Part shown: positions 14,189 to 18,475 of the stretch, piece by piece
Layout: each line of letters begins with the position of its first letter
Numbering within the stretch: position 1 is the first letter of the stretch
IMG/VR virus record: IMGVR_UViG_3300042554_001476
Coordinates: 1-22,340 of that record
DNA length: 22,340 nucleotides
Reading direction: 5' to 3' (one strand)
DNA from: a virus
Translations under genes and position numbers: made by a program
The notes under the pieces: generated by a model
What the model saw: only the letters and a program-made list of their open reading frames with translations
Database searches by the model: none
What the model was told of the DNA's origin: nothing

Positions 14189-14722
14189 TTAATATGCCCA
14201 AGCAACAAATGTATATCTTGTTCCCTCAGTTACCTCTTTAACACTATGCGGATATAAAAATGTAGAAGGAAACACAACAATATCTCCTTGCTTTAATTTT
14301 AATACCTCGTTGTTTATAACAAATTGTCCACCTTTAAAATTATCATTTAAACTACCAAGAAATGTAAGAACAGGTATTCCATCTTGTTTATTTCTTCTTA
14401 TCAAATCAAAATGTTCTGACATTACAGTTCCTGTCTTATACTTGTTTAATCTTATGTTACTATGATTACTAACTAAGTTACTTATTTTTAACTCATCATA
14501 GTATTTATGTAAAGCACTTTGTAAAAAATTTTTTAGAATATCTAAATTTTTATTATAAAGAACATCAAGTTCTTTTGTGTGGTGTGCTTTCTTTTCATCA
14601 GAAACATTGTTATACCAATTGTGAGTTTTCCATTCTTCATCGTTTTCGTATAACAATATCACCGAATCACATACATCTTTTGGCACTACGTTATATACTT
14701 TTACATAATCTTTTAGTTGCAT
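14189..14722 (-). CDS. 2OG-Fe(II) oxygenase (prolyl-4-hydroxylase type) inside the tRNA array
   Basis: A 177-aa protein starting MQLKDYVKVYNVVPKDVCDS, with GGAG 6 nt before the ATG at 14722. The frame continues upstream through tRNA-CAU, which is not coding. The active site is complete: SEHFDLI gives H104 and D106, YPHSVKEVTEGTRY gives the distal H159 and R169, with LTFLGSLNDNFKGGQFVI and GDIVVFPSTF between. Short P4H-like oxygenases are common in marine T4-like phages; known relatives hydroxylate proteins or nucleic acids. Flanked by tRNA genes on both sides and probably transcribed with them. The target is unknown. Confidence 0.85.
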   Translation of the reverse strand: MQLKDYVKVYNVVPKDVCDSVILLYENDEEWKTHNWYNNVSDEKKAHHTKELDVLYNKNLDILKNFLQSALHKYYDELKISNLVSNHSNIRLNKYKTGTVMSEHFDLIRRNKQDGIPVLTFLGSLNDNFKGGQFVINNEVLKLKQGDIVVFPSTFLYPHSVKEVTEGTRYTFVAWAY

Positions 14723-14736
14723 GTTATCTCCATTAA

Positions 14737-14811
14737 TGGTGGGCTGGGAGAGAATTGAACTCTCACTCAACCGATTATGAGTCGGCTGCTTTACCATTAA
14801 GCTACCAGCCC
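14737..14811 (-). tRNA. tRNA with CAU anticodon (Met or lysidine-Ile2)
   Basis: Acceptor GGGCTGG/CCAGCCC, loop CTCATAA (anticodon CAU), encoded CCA, 75 nt. The anticodon arm GACTCATAATC resembles bacterial tRNA-Ile2, so C34 might be lysidinylated to read AUA. Elongator Met is not excluded. Confidence 0.9.
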
Positions 14812-14816
14812 AAATT

Positions 14817-14895
14817 TGGTACCCCTGCTCAGATTCGAACTGAGAACAACTTCTCCTTTTGAGAGAGACGACTTTACCAATTTGTCCACAGGGGT
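14817..14895 (-). tRNA. tRNA-Leu(CAA), short variable loop
   Basis: Acceptor ACCCCTG/CAGGGGT, D-arm GTGGACAAATTGGTAAAG typical of Leu, loop CTCAAAA (anticodon CAA), encoded CCA, 79 nt. The variable region is only 7 nt, between class I and class II lengths, which is odd for Leu. Confidence 0.85.
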
Positions 14896-14906
14896 ATAAT
14901 TATATA

Positions 14907-14983
14907 TGGCGTCGCCAGCAGGACTCGAACCTGCGACCCACAGCTTAGAAGGCTGTTGTTCTATCCAGCTGAACTATGGCGAC
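14907..14983 (-). tRNA. tRNA-Arg(UCU)
   Basis: Acceptor GTCGCCA/TGGCGAC, loop CTTCTAA (anticodon UCU), T-loop TTCGAGT, discriminator G, encoded CCA. 77 nt. Confidence 0.92.
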
Positions 14984-14988
14984 AAAAT

Positions 14989-15075
14989 TGGCGGAGAGTA
15001 TAGGACTCGAACCTATGCACCGATTTCTCGATGACGGATTAGCAATCCGCTCCATTACCACTCTGGCAACTCTCC
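14989..15075 (-). tRNA. tRNA-Ser(GCU)
   Basis: Acceptor GGAGAGT/ACTCTCC, loop TTGCTAA (anticodon GCU), long class II variable arm, discriminator G, encoded CCA. 87 nt. Confidence 0.92.
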
Positions 15076-15080
15076 CTTAA

Positions 15081-15242
15081 CTAATCACAATATTCGCCGA
15101 CCTCACAAACCATAAAAGACAAATCACCAGCATCAACAGCACCTAAAGCCATTTCATATTCAGACAGCATAAGATTCGCTTCGGGTTCATCTTTAGCGAC
15201 ACCGATAACATTTTTATTAGAAAAAAGAATATAGACTTTCAT
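15081..15242 (-). CDS. Hypothetical 53-aa protein within the tRNA array
   Basis: A 53-aa protein, MKVYILFSNKNVIGVAKDEP ... EYEMALGAVDAGDLSFMVCE ... EYCD, with an excellent Shine-Dalgarno (AAGGAG) and its own consensus promoter 21 nt upstream. An opening beta-strand followed by a likely helix and an acidic C terminus suggests a small alpha/beta protein. I recognise no family. Its promoter would also transcribe the six tRNAs and two genes downstream (15075 to 13510), so it may matter mainly as a promoter-bearing unit. Confidence 0.7.
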   Translation of the reverse strand: MKVYILFSNKNVIGVAKDEPEANLMLSEYEMALGAVDAGDLSFMVCEVGEYCD

Positions 15243-15262
15243 TTATTTCTCCTTAAAGGTAT

Positions 15263-15291
15263 ATTATACCTCGAAAACGAATAAATGTCAA
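15263..15291 (-). promoter_or_regulatory. Consensus sigma70 promoter inside the tRNA array
   Basis: On minus, TTGACA at 15291-15286, 17-bp spacer, TATAAT at 15268-15263. Sequence from -35 to beyond -10 is near-identical to the promoter at 10983-11011, including TCGAGG just before the -10. Confidence 0.88.
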
Positions 15292-15311
15292 TACCCCACA
15301 AGACCTAAGAG

Positions 15312-15387
15312 TGGAGCGGAAGACGAGGCTCGAACTCGCGACATTCTGCTTGGCAAGCAGACATTCTACCAACTGAATTACTTCCGC
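15312..15387 (-). tRNA. tRNA-Gly(GCC)
   Basis: Acceptor GCGGAAG/CTTCCGC, loop TTGCCAA (anticodon GCC), discriminator U, encoded CCA. 76 nt. Confidence 0.92.
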
Positions 15388-15392
15388 ATATT

Positions 15393-15468
15393 TGGTGCAA
15401 CCCACAGGAATCGAACCTGTTTCAATGGCTCTTCAGACCATCGCTATGACCACATCAGCTAGAGTTGC
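15393..15468 (-). tRNA. tRNA-Phe(GAA)
   Basis: Acceptor GCAACTC/GGGTTGC with one G-U pair, loop CTGAAGA (anticodon GAA), T-loop TTCGATT, encoded CCA. 76 nt. Confidence 0.9.
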
Positions 15469-15480
15469 ATAAATTTTCTT

Positions 15481-15556
15481 TGGGTTGTTCTATGAGGATC
15501 GAACTCATACTATCTCGGTCACAACGAGAGGTGCAGACCACTACACTAAGAACAAC
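15481..15556 (-). tRNA. tRNA-His(GUG)
   Basis: Acceptor TTGTTCT/AGAACAA preceded by an extra G(-1) facing C73, the histidine identity element. Loop TTGTGAC (anticodon GUG), encoded CCA. 76 nt including G(-1). Confidence 0.92.
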
Positions 15557-15569
15557 CCAAAGAAAACTT

Positions 15570-15643
15570 TGGTGGGCGCACAGAGAATCGAACTCTGGTT
15601 TACTGGTTAAAAGCCAGTTACTTTGCCACTAAGTTATACACCC
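15570..15643 (-). tRNA. tRNA-Lys(UUU)
   Basis: Acceptor GGGTGTA/TGCGCCC with two G-U pairs, loop CTTTTAA (anticodon UUU), encoded CCA. 74 nt. Confidence 0.9.
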
Positions 15644-15650
15644 AAATGAT

Positions 15651-15725
15651 TGGCTGGGGATGATGGACTCGAACCACCGATGTCGGAATCAAAATCCGAT
15701 GCCTTACCAACTTGGCGAATCCCCA
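15651..15725 (-). tRNA. tRNA-Gln(UUG)
   Basis: Acceptor TGGGGAT/ATCCCCA with the U1-A72 pair typical of Gln, loop TTTTGAT (anticodon UUG), discriminator G, encoded CCA. 75 nt. Confidence 0.92.
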
Positions 15726-15730
15726 ATAAA

Positions 15731-15805
15731 TGGTGGTGATGGTTGGATTCGAGCCAACGACCTACTGCGTATGAAGCAGTTGCACTACCACTGTGCTACA
15801 TCACC
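15731..15805 (-). tRNA. tRNA with CAU anticodon (probable elongator Met)
   Basis: Acceptor GGTGATG/CATCACC fully paired, loop TTCATAC (anticodon CAU), T-loop CTCGAAT (C in place of the usual first T), encoded CCA. 75 nt. Elongator rather than initiator because 1:72 is paired. Confidence 0.9.
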
Positions 15806-15810
15806 ACATA

Positions 15811-15884
15811 TGGCATCCCGAGAGGGATTTGAACCCCCACCAACAGTTTTGGAGACTGGTATGCTGCCGTTACACTATCGAGAT
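15811..15884 (-). tRNA. tRNA-Trp(CCA)
   Basis: Acceptor ATCTCGA/TCGGGAT, loop CTCCAAA (anticodon CCA), T-loop TTCAAAT, discriminator G, encoded CCA. 74 nt. One mismatch at the base of the anticodon stem. Confidence 0.9.
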
Positions 15885-15889
15885 ATATT

Positions 15890-15964
15890 TGGTAGCCATG
15901 GACAATTTCGAAATGTCGACCCTCGCCTTATCAAGACGATGCTCTTCCTCTGAGCTACACGGCT
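15890..15964 (-). tRNA. tRNA-Ile(GAU)
   Basis: Acceptor AGCCGTG/CATGGCT, loop TTGATAA (anticodon GAU), T-loop TTCGAAA with one weak stem pair, encoded CCA. 75 nt. Confidence 0.88.
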
Positions 15965-15973
15965 GAATTATGT

Positions 15974-16065
15974 TGGCGGAAGTGGTGAGATTCGAACTCA
16001 CGGCACGCTATTAACGTACGACAGTTTTCAAGACTGCTGCCTTAAACCAGCTCAGCCACACTTCC
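15974..16065 (-). tRNA. tRNA-Ser(UGA)
   Basis: Acceptor GGAAGTG/CACTTCC, loop CTTGAAA (anticodon UGA), long class II variable arm, T-loop TTCGAAT, discriminator G, encoded CCA. 92 nt. Confidence 0.92.
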
Positions 16066-16069
16066 AAAT

Positions 16070-16144
16070 TGGCACGACCTGAGAGAATCAAACTCCCACT
16101 TCCACGTTCGTAGCGTGGTGTAATATTCATTTTACTAAAGTCGT
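16070..16144 (-). tRNA. tRNA-Arg(ACG), atypical D and T loops
   Basis: Acceptor ACGACTT/AGGTCGT, perfect anticodon stem CCACG/CGTGG, loop CTACGAA (anticodon ACG), encoded CCA, 75 nt. The D-loop region (AGTAAAATGAATATTA) lacks the conserved GG, and the T-loop reads TTTGATT with U in place of C56. G19 and C56 normally pair, so both partners are lost together. Confidence 0.8.
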
Positions 16145-16148
16145 ATGT

Positions 16149-16223
16149 TGGTGCTCAGTGAGAGGATCGAACTCCCGACCTTCTCCGTGTAAAGGAGACC
16201 TTCTACCGCTGAATTAACTGAGC
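16149..16223 (-). tRNA. tRNA-Val(UAC)
   Basis: Acceptor GCTCAGT/ACTGAGC, loop TTTACAC (anticodon UAC), T-loop TTCGATC, encoded CCA. 75 nt. Confidence 0.92.
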
Positions 16224-16230
16224 AAAATTA

Positions 16231-16313
16231 TGGTGCCCCAAGAGAGACTCGAACTCTCACACCGAAGTACTGGCTTCTAAGACCAGCGTGTCTACCAATT
16301 CCACCATCGGGGC
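16231..16313 (-). tRNA. tRNA-Leu(UAG)
   Basis: Acceptor GCCCCGA/TTGGGGC, Leu-type D-arm TGGTGGAATTGGTAGACAC, loop CTTAGAA (anticodon UAG), class II variable arm, encoded CCA. 83 nt. Confidence 0.92.
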
Positions 16314-16712
16314 ATGCAAAAACATTTTTGAACGTACTGATATGATTTTAAGAGCATCCTGTGCTCACTACATCTGGGCTTTAAGATTACCTTTGGCATC
16401 AGTAATCACCTCCATATACTGGACAACGTAGACAGTAGCGATGTTCTCCCCTATCAGTTGGGGTTGCCTTTTCTTTTGCATTCACGTTCAAAAATGCTTT
16501 CTTTCTGCGGTGGTAATTATAGTGTATCAGAGTTGCAACTCATCACTTACACCTTCCACCCACTTCCCGACCAGAAAGAACTCTCGTGTCGCCAACGCTG
16601 GTTAGGTAGACCTATGATTTTACTCATACCCTATTCAAAGGGAGAACCATCCTACTGATCGCCAATCAGTTTCTCTCGTGCGGATCACACTAGCAGTGGT
16701 TAGCTGCAGGTT
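16314..16712 (-). ncRNA. Structured 399-nt gap in the tRNA array, candidate non-coding RNA
   Basis: No convincing gene and no tRNA between tRNA-Ala and tRNA-Leu(UAG), although neighbours are spaced 4-15 nt. A perfect 13-bp inverted repeat (16323-16335 with 16484-16496) encloses 148 nt containing three further hairpins: 16352-16356/16362-16366, 16385-16390/16402-16407 and 16448-16451/16460-16463. The other half has a 6-bp hairpin (16654-16659/16665-16670), a 12-nt palindrome GAGTTGCAACTC at 16529-16540 and TAGGTAGACCTA at 16603-16614. On minus it also has very short ORFs of about 25 and 36 codons (MSKIIGLPNQRW..., MQKKRQPQLIGE...) without Shine-Dalgarno sites. I recognise no Rfam-type motif. 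It may be one or two phage ncRNAs or decayed sequence. Confidence 0.4.
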
Positions 16713-16786
16713 TGGTGGAGAATGAGAGAATCGAACTCTCAATCTCGGCTTGCAAAGCCGATGTTATCCCATTTAACTAATTCCCC
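16713..16786 (-). tRNA. tRNA-Ala(UGC)
   Basis: Acceptor GGGGAAT/ATTCTCC with one G-U, loop TTTGCAA (anticodon UGC), T-loop TTCGATT, encoded CCA. 74 nt. The usual Ala G3-U70 wobble is present. Confidence 0.92.
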
Positions 16787-16793
16787 ATATCGA

Positions 16794-16870
16794 TGGTCGG
16801 AGTAGCAGGGTTCGAACCTGCGACCCTCTGCTCCCAAAGCAGATGCGCTACCAGACTGCGCTATACTCCG
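16794..16870 (-). tRNA. tRNA-Pro(UGG)
   Basis: Acceptor CGGAGTA/TACTCCG with the C1-G72 pair typical of bacterial Pro, D-arm TAGCGCAGTCTGGTAGCGCA, loop TTTGGGA (anticodon UGG), T-loop TTCGAAC, encoded CCA. 77 nt. The most bacterial-looking tRNA of the set. Confidence 0.93.
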
Positions 16871-16876
16871 ATAAAC

Positions 16877-16952
16877 TGGTGCCCCAGGAGAGACTCGAAC
16901 TCCCGACTTACTGCTTACAAGGCAGTTACTCTACCAACTGAGTTACTAGGGC
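16877..16952 (-). tRNA. tRNA-Thr(UGU)
   Basis: Acceptor GCCCTAG/CTGGGGC, loop CTTGTAA (anticodon UGU), T-loop TTCGAGT, encoded CCA. 76 nt. Confidence 0.92.
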
Positions 16953-16956
16953 AAAT

Positions 16957-17032
16957 TGGCTGTCTAGGGTGGGCTCGAACCACCGACCAAGTGATTAACA
17001 GTCACCTACTCTACCGACTGAGCTACTAGACA
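16957..17032 (-). tRNA. tRNA-Asn(GUU)
   Basis: Acceptor TGTCTAG/CTAGACA, loop CTGTTAA (anticodon GUU), T-loop TTCGAGC, discriminator G, encoded CCA. 76 nt. Confidence 0.92.
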
Positions 17033-17039
17033 ACAAAAC

Positions 17040-17113
17040 TGGTAGCGGAGGATGGAATCGAACCAACAACTAGAGCATATGAAACTCTCGAGATACCATT
17101 TCTCTACTCCGCA
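17040..17113 (-). tRNA. tRNA with CAU anticodon, 1:72 mismatch (initiator-like)
   Basis: Acceptor TGCGGAG facing CTCCGCT leaves a U1/U72 mismatch with six pairs below. Loop TTCATAT (anticodon CAU), D-arm GAGAAATGGTATCTC, encoded CCA, 74 nt. An unpaired 1:72 is the formylation mark of bacterial initiator tRNA. The three G-C pairs usual in the initiator anticodon stem are absent. Confidence 0.85.
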
Positions 17114-17118
17114 AAACT

Positions 17119-17193
17119 TGGCGGTCCCAAGGGGTAACGATCCCCTTCTTTATGCGTGACAGGCATATGTGCGTCCATGAACACTTTGGAACC
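17119..17193 (-). tRNA. tRNA-Asp(GUC), inverted T-loop pair
   Basis: Acceptor GGTTCCA/TGGGACC, anticodon stem TATGC/GCATA perfect, loop CTGTCAC (anticodon GUC), discriminator G as usual for Asp, encoded CCA, 75 nt. The T-loop reads ATCGTTA, so the universal T54-A58 pair is replaced by A54/T58. General tRNA searches may miss it. Confidence 0.82.
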
Positions 17194-17198
17194 TTATA

Positions 17199-17291
17199 TG
17201 GTGGGTGTGGTTGGAGTCGAACCAACAATGTTTACCCAGAGGGATCGGATTTACAGTCCGAGGATGCACACGCCATAGCATCAACACACCC
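17199..17291 (-). tRNA. tRNA-Tyr(GUA)
   Basis: Acceptor GGGTGTG/CACACCC, loop CTGTAAA (anticodon GUA), long class II variable arm as in bacterial Tyr, T-loop TTCGACT, encoded CCA. 93 nt. Confidence 0.92.
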
Positions 17292-17298
17292 ATATAAG

Positions 17299-17372
17299 TG
17301 GAGCGGAATGTGAGAATCGAACTCACGACTGAAGTTTGGAAGACTGCCGTTTTACCATTAAACTAATCCCGC
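17299..17372 (-). tRNA. tRNA-Gly(UCC)
   Basis: Acceptor GCGGGAT/ATTCCGC with one G-U, loop CTTCCAA (anticodon UCC), one anticodon-stem mismatch, T-loop TTCGATT, encoded CCA. 74 nt. Confidence 0.9.
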
Positions 17373-17378
17373 AAAATT

Positions 17379-17531
17379 TGGTGGTAGCCTGAGCGTCTCC
17401 CGACGAGTCTACTACCATTGGTTCTGTTGACGCACTGTTTGCTATGACTCATATGCTTTATCTAGAATTACATCTTATCATCATAGTTAGTCAGGCATGA
17501 TCAAGCCCATCGCTTACATCAACAGAACTAA
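17379..17531 (-). ncRNA. CCA-ended non-tRNA element, candidate structured RNA
   Basis: Between tRNA-Glu and tRNA-Gly(UCC), at normal tRNA spacing on both sides, lie 153 nt that are not a cloverleaf yet end in ...CTACC-A-CCA like the tRNAs. Near the 3' end, GGTAG (17416-17412) can pair with CTACC (17387-17383) around a CGTC-GGGA-GACG hairpin, giving a 38-nt minihelix-like end. A second, longer stem pairs 17413-17432 with 17517-17536 (18 Watson-Crick pairs of 20, one wobble) and includes the CCA of tRNA-Glu. It lacks a TTCRA T-loop and a D-arm. A degenerate tRNA with an insertion and a dedicated ncRNA are both possible. Confidence 0.4.
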
Positions 17532-17536
17532 TGGTA
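17413..17536. repeat. 20-bp imperfect inverted repeat
   Basis: Arms at 17413-17432 and 17517-17536, 84 nt apart; core GGTTCTGTTGA/TCAACAGAACT. Two differences in 20 positions, one of them a G-U pair in RNA. Confidence 0.7.
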
Positions 17537-17607
17537 CTCCGTGGGGGAATCGAACCCCTCCTTACTGCCGTGAAAGGGCAGTGTCCTAACCGATAGACGA
17601 ACGGAGC
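17532..17607 (-). tRNA. tRNA-Glu(UUC)
   Basis: Acceptor GCTCCGT/ACGGAGT with G1-U72, loop CTTTCAC (anticodon UUC), T-loop TTCGATT, encoded CCA. 76 nt. First tRNA after the array promoter. Confidence 0.92.
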
Positions 17608-17645
17608 ACAAGGTGAACAAATTGTTAAAGAACAGTAGAGTAAGA

Positions 17646-17674
17646 ATTATATCTTAACTCTTTATTTTTGTCAA
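17646..17674 (-). promoter_or_regulatory. Consensus sigma70 promoter for the tRNA array
   Basis: On minus, TTGACA at 17674-17669, 17-bp spacer, TATAAT at 17651-17646. The predicted start is about 30 nt before tRNA-Glu. It can serve all 27 tRNAs. Confidence 0.9.
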
Positions 17675-17697
17675 GCATTTTTAGTAGCTCACAAAAC

Positions 17698-17728
17698 AAA
17701 AAACCCCAAGGATTCACATCTCTTGGGG
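17698..17728 (-). terminator. Rho-independent terminator
   Basis: On minus, a 7-bp stem CCCCAAG/CTTGGGG (17728-17722 and 17710-17704) with an 11-nt loop, followed by TTTTTTGTTTT. It ends the mazG-like/40-aa transcript just upstream of the tRNA promoter, insulating the array. Confidence 0.85.
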
Positions 17729-17755
17729 CATTTTGGTTTGGAAACTTTTGGTTGT

Positions 17756-17878
17756 TTACCTTACCGTACCCCCACAATCAATCTCTGGATTGCCATATGC
17801 AAATGTTGATGTGCGTGCATCTAGCGACCATCCTTTGATGGCTCTTAAACTTTGCTGATGTAAACACATTTGTATCAT
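17756..17878 (-). CDS. Hypothetical 40-aa protein
   Basis: A short gene behind a good promoter and before a strong terminator, so it is likely expressed. From the ATG at 17878 the product is MIQMCLHQQSLRAIKGWSLD ... ARTSTFAYGNPEIDCGGTVR, 40 aa with two cysteines. AAAAGGA lies about 11 nt upstream, a loose Shine-Dalgarno. The frame is open to 17944, but that extension would lie upstream of the promoter start site. I know no relatives. A non-coding transcript is the alternative. Confidence 0.5.
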   Translation of the reverse strand: MIQMCLHQQSLRAIKGWSLDARTSTFAYGNPEIDCGGTVR

Positions 17879-17915
17879 TTGAAATAAAATCCTTTTATCA
17901 ATCGTCGAGGTATTA

Positions 17916-17944
17916 AGTATACCTTTTTTATTTATATATGTCAA
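17916..17944 (-). promoter_or_regulatory. Sigma70 promoter for the 40-aa gene
   Basis: On minus, TTGACA at 17944-17939, 17-bp spacer, TATACT at 17921-17916. The stop TGA of the mazG-like gene (GCT TGA) is part of the -35 box. GGTAT/ATACC repeats flank the -10 and the start region and could form an operator or 5' hairpin. Confidence 0.82.
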
Positions 17945-18255
17945 GCAGTTTTTTCATTCATTTCGGAAAAAATTTTTGACCATGTCATAAGTTTGTTCAA
18001 CTTCTCATTCTTCGCAGTCATTACTGCTGCTTCACTGACAACACCATTATCAATCAAAAGATCAATCATACACATAAGGTCGCCGATCTCTTCCTCAAGG
18101 TGTTCTCGGTTTGACACACCATTATATTCATCATCCATACCAAACCGAAATACCTTGCTGATTGCTTGCGTTACTTCAGCACATTCTTCCTGAGTAATGA
18201 GTAGGATTTCACTGTCAATAGCATTCTTTCGTTTTATTGCTGCAAATTTATTCAT
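17941..18255 (-). CDS. MazG-like nucleotide pyrophosphohydrolase
   Basis: A 104-aa all-alpha NTP pyrophosphohydrolase-type protein. The metal-binding signature is visible: EECAEVTQAISKVFRFG (E23, E24, E27) followed by HLEEEIGDLMCMIDLL (E56, D59), the EExxE...ExxD pattern of MazG and dUTPase-2 relatives. Phage MazG-like proteins hydrolyse NTPs or dNTPs and are thought to adjust nucleotide pools or alarmone responses. I choose the ATG at 18255, with AGGA 6 nt upstream. The ATG at 18270 coincides with the predicted transcription start, so it could only work on a leaderless mRNA. Confidence 0.82.
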   Translation of the reverse strand: MNKFAAIKRKNAIDSEILLITQEECAEVTQAISKVFRFGMDDEYNGVSNREHLEEEIGDLMCMIDLLIDNGVVSEAAVMTAKNEKLNKLMTWSKIFSEMNEKTA

Positions 18256-18276
18256 CATATTTCCTTTCATACTTCA

Positions 18277-18305
18277 ATTATACTCTAGTTCTGAATATTT
18301 GTCAA
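18277..18305 (-). promoter_or_regulatory. Consensus sigma70 promoter for the mazG-like gene
   Basis: On minus, TTGACA at 18305-18300, 17-bp spacer, TATAAT at 18282-18277, predicted start near 18270. Confidence 0.88.
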
Positions 18306-18402
18306 GCGATAACCCTACAGTTTGTAAGGTCTTTTACATCAACCCCTACACTGGTATTTTACAACTTGCAATAAATAATGTCAAATCTATTTCCGAACAG
18401 CA

Positions 18403-18409
18403 CTAAATA
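18403..18409 (+). promoter_or_regulatory. Late promoter element CTAAATA for the exported-protein block
   Basis: CTAAATA at 18403-18409, 67 nt before the ATG at 18476, where direction changes to plus. The same heptamer lies at 209-215, 233-227 and 7018-7012. An AATAAATA at 18370-18377 is an alternative element. Confidence 0.5.
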
Positions 18410-18475
18410 GTAGAGAAGTGTGAATACCTTATACAATGAGAATTATAGAAAACTAAGAAAAGCAAAGGCATTAAA

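Noticed and set aside
13973-14257. Plus-strand open frame across tRNA-Leu and tRNA-Cys
   Set aside because: It is the antisense of two tRNAs; the familiar 'WSESNRQAEARDFKS' type peptides are artefacts of reading tRNA complements.
15660-15953. Plus-strand 97-codon frame
   Set aside because: It runs antisense through four tRNAs (Gln, Met, Trp, Ile), with no Shine-Dalgarno and typical tRNA-complement peptide motifs.
16458-16658. Plus-strand 66-codon frame in the gap of the tRNA array
   Set aside because: No Shine-Dalgarno, opposite to all local transcription, composition unlike the phage's proteins, and it crosses the inverted-repeat arm.
16314-16712. Group I intron, tmRNA or RNase P RNA
   Set aside because: No recognisable intron core, no Ala-tag peptide or tRNA-like ends, and no RNase P signature sequences that I could find.
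16793-17029. Plus-strand 78-codon frame
   Set aside because: Antisense of tRNA-Pro, tRNA-Thr and tRNA-Asn.
18310-18380. Short minus-strand frame ending at the mazG promoter
   Set aside because: No start codon after the preceding in-frame stop; only about 18 codons.
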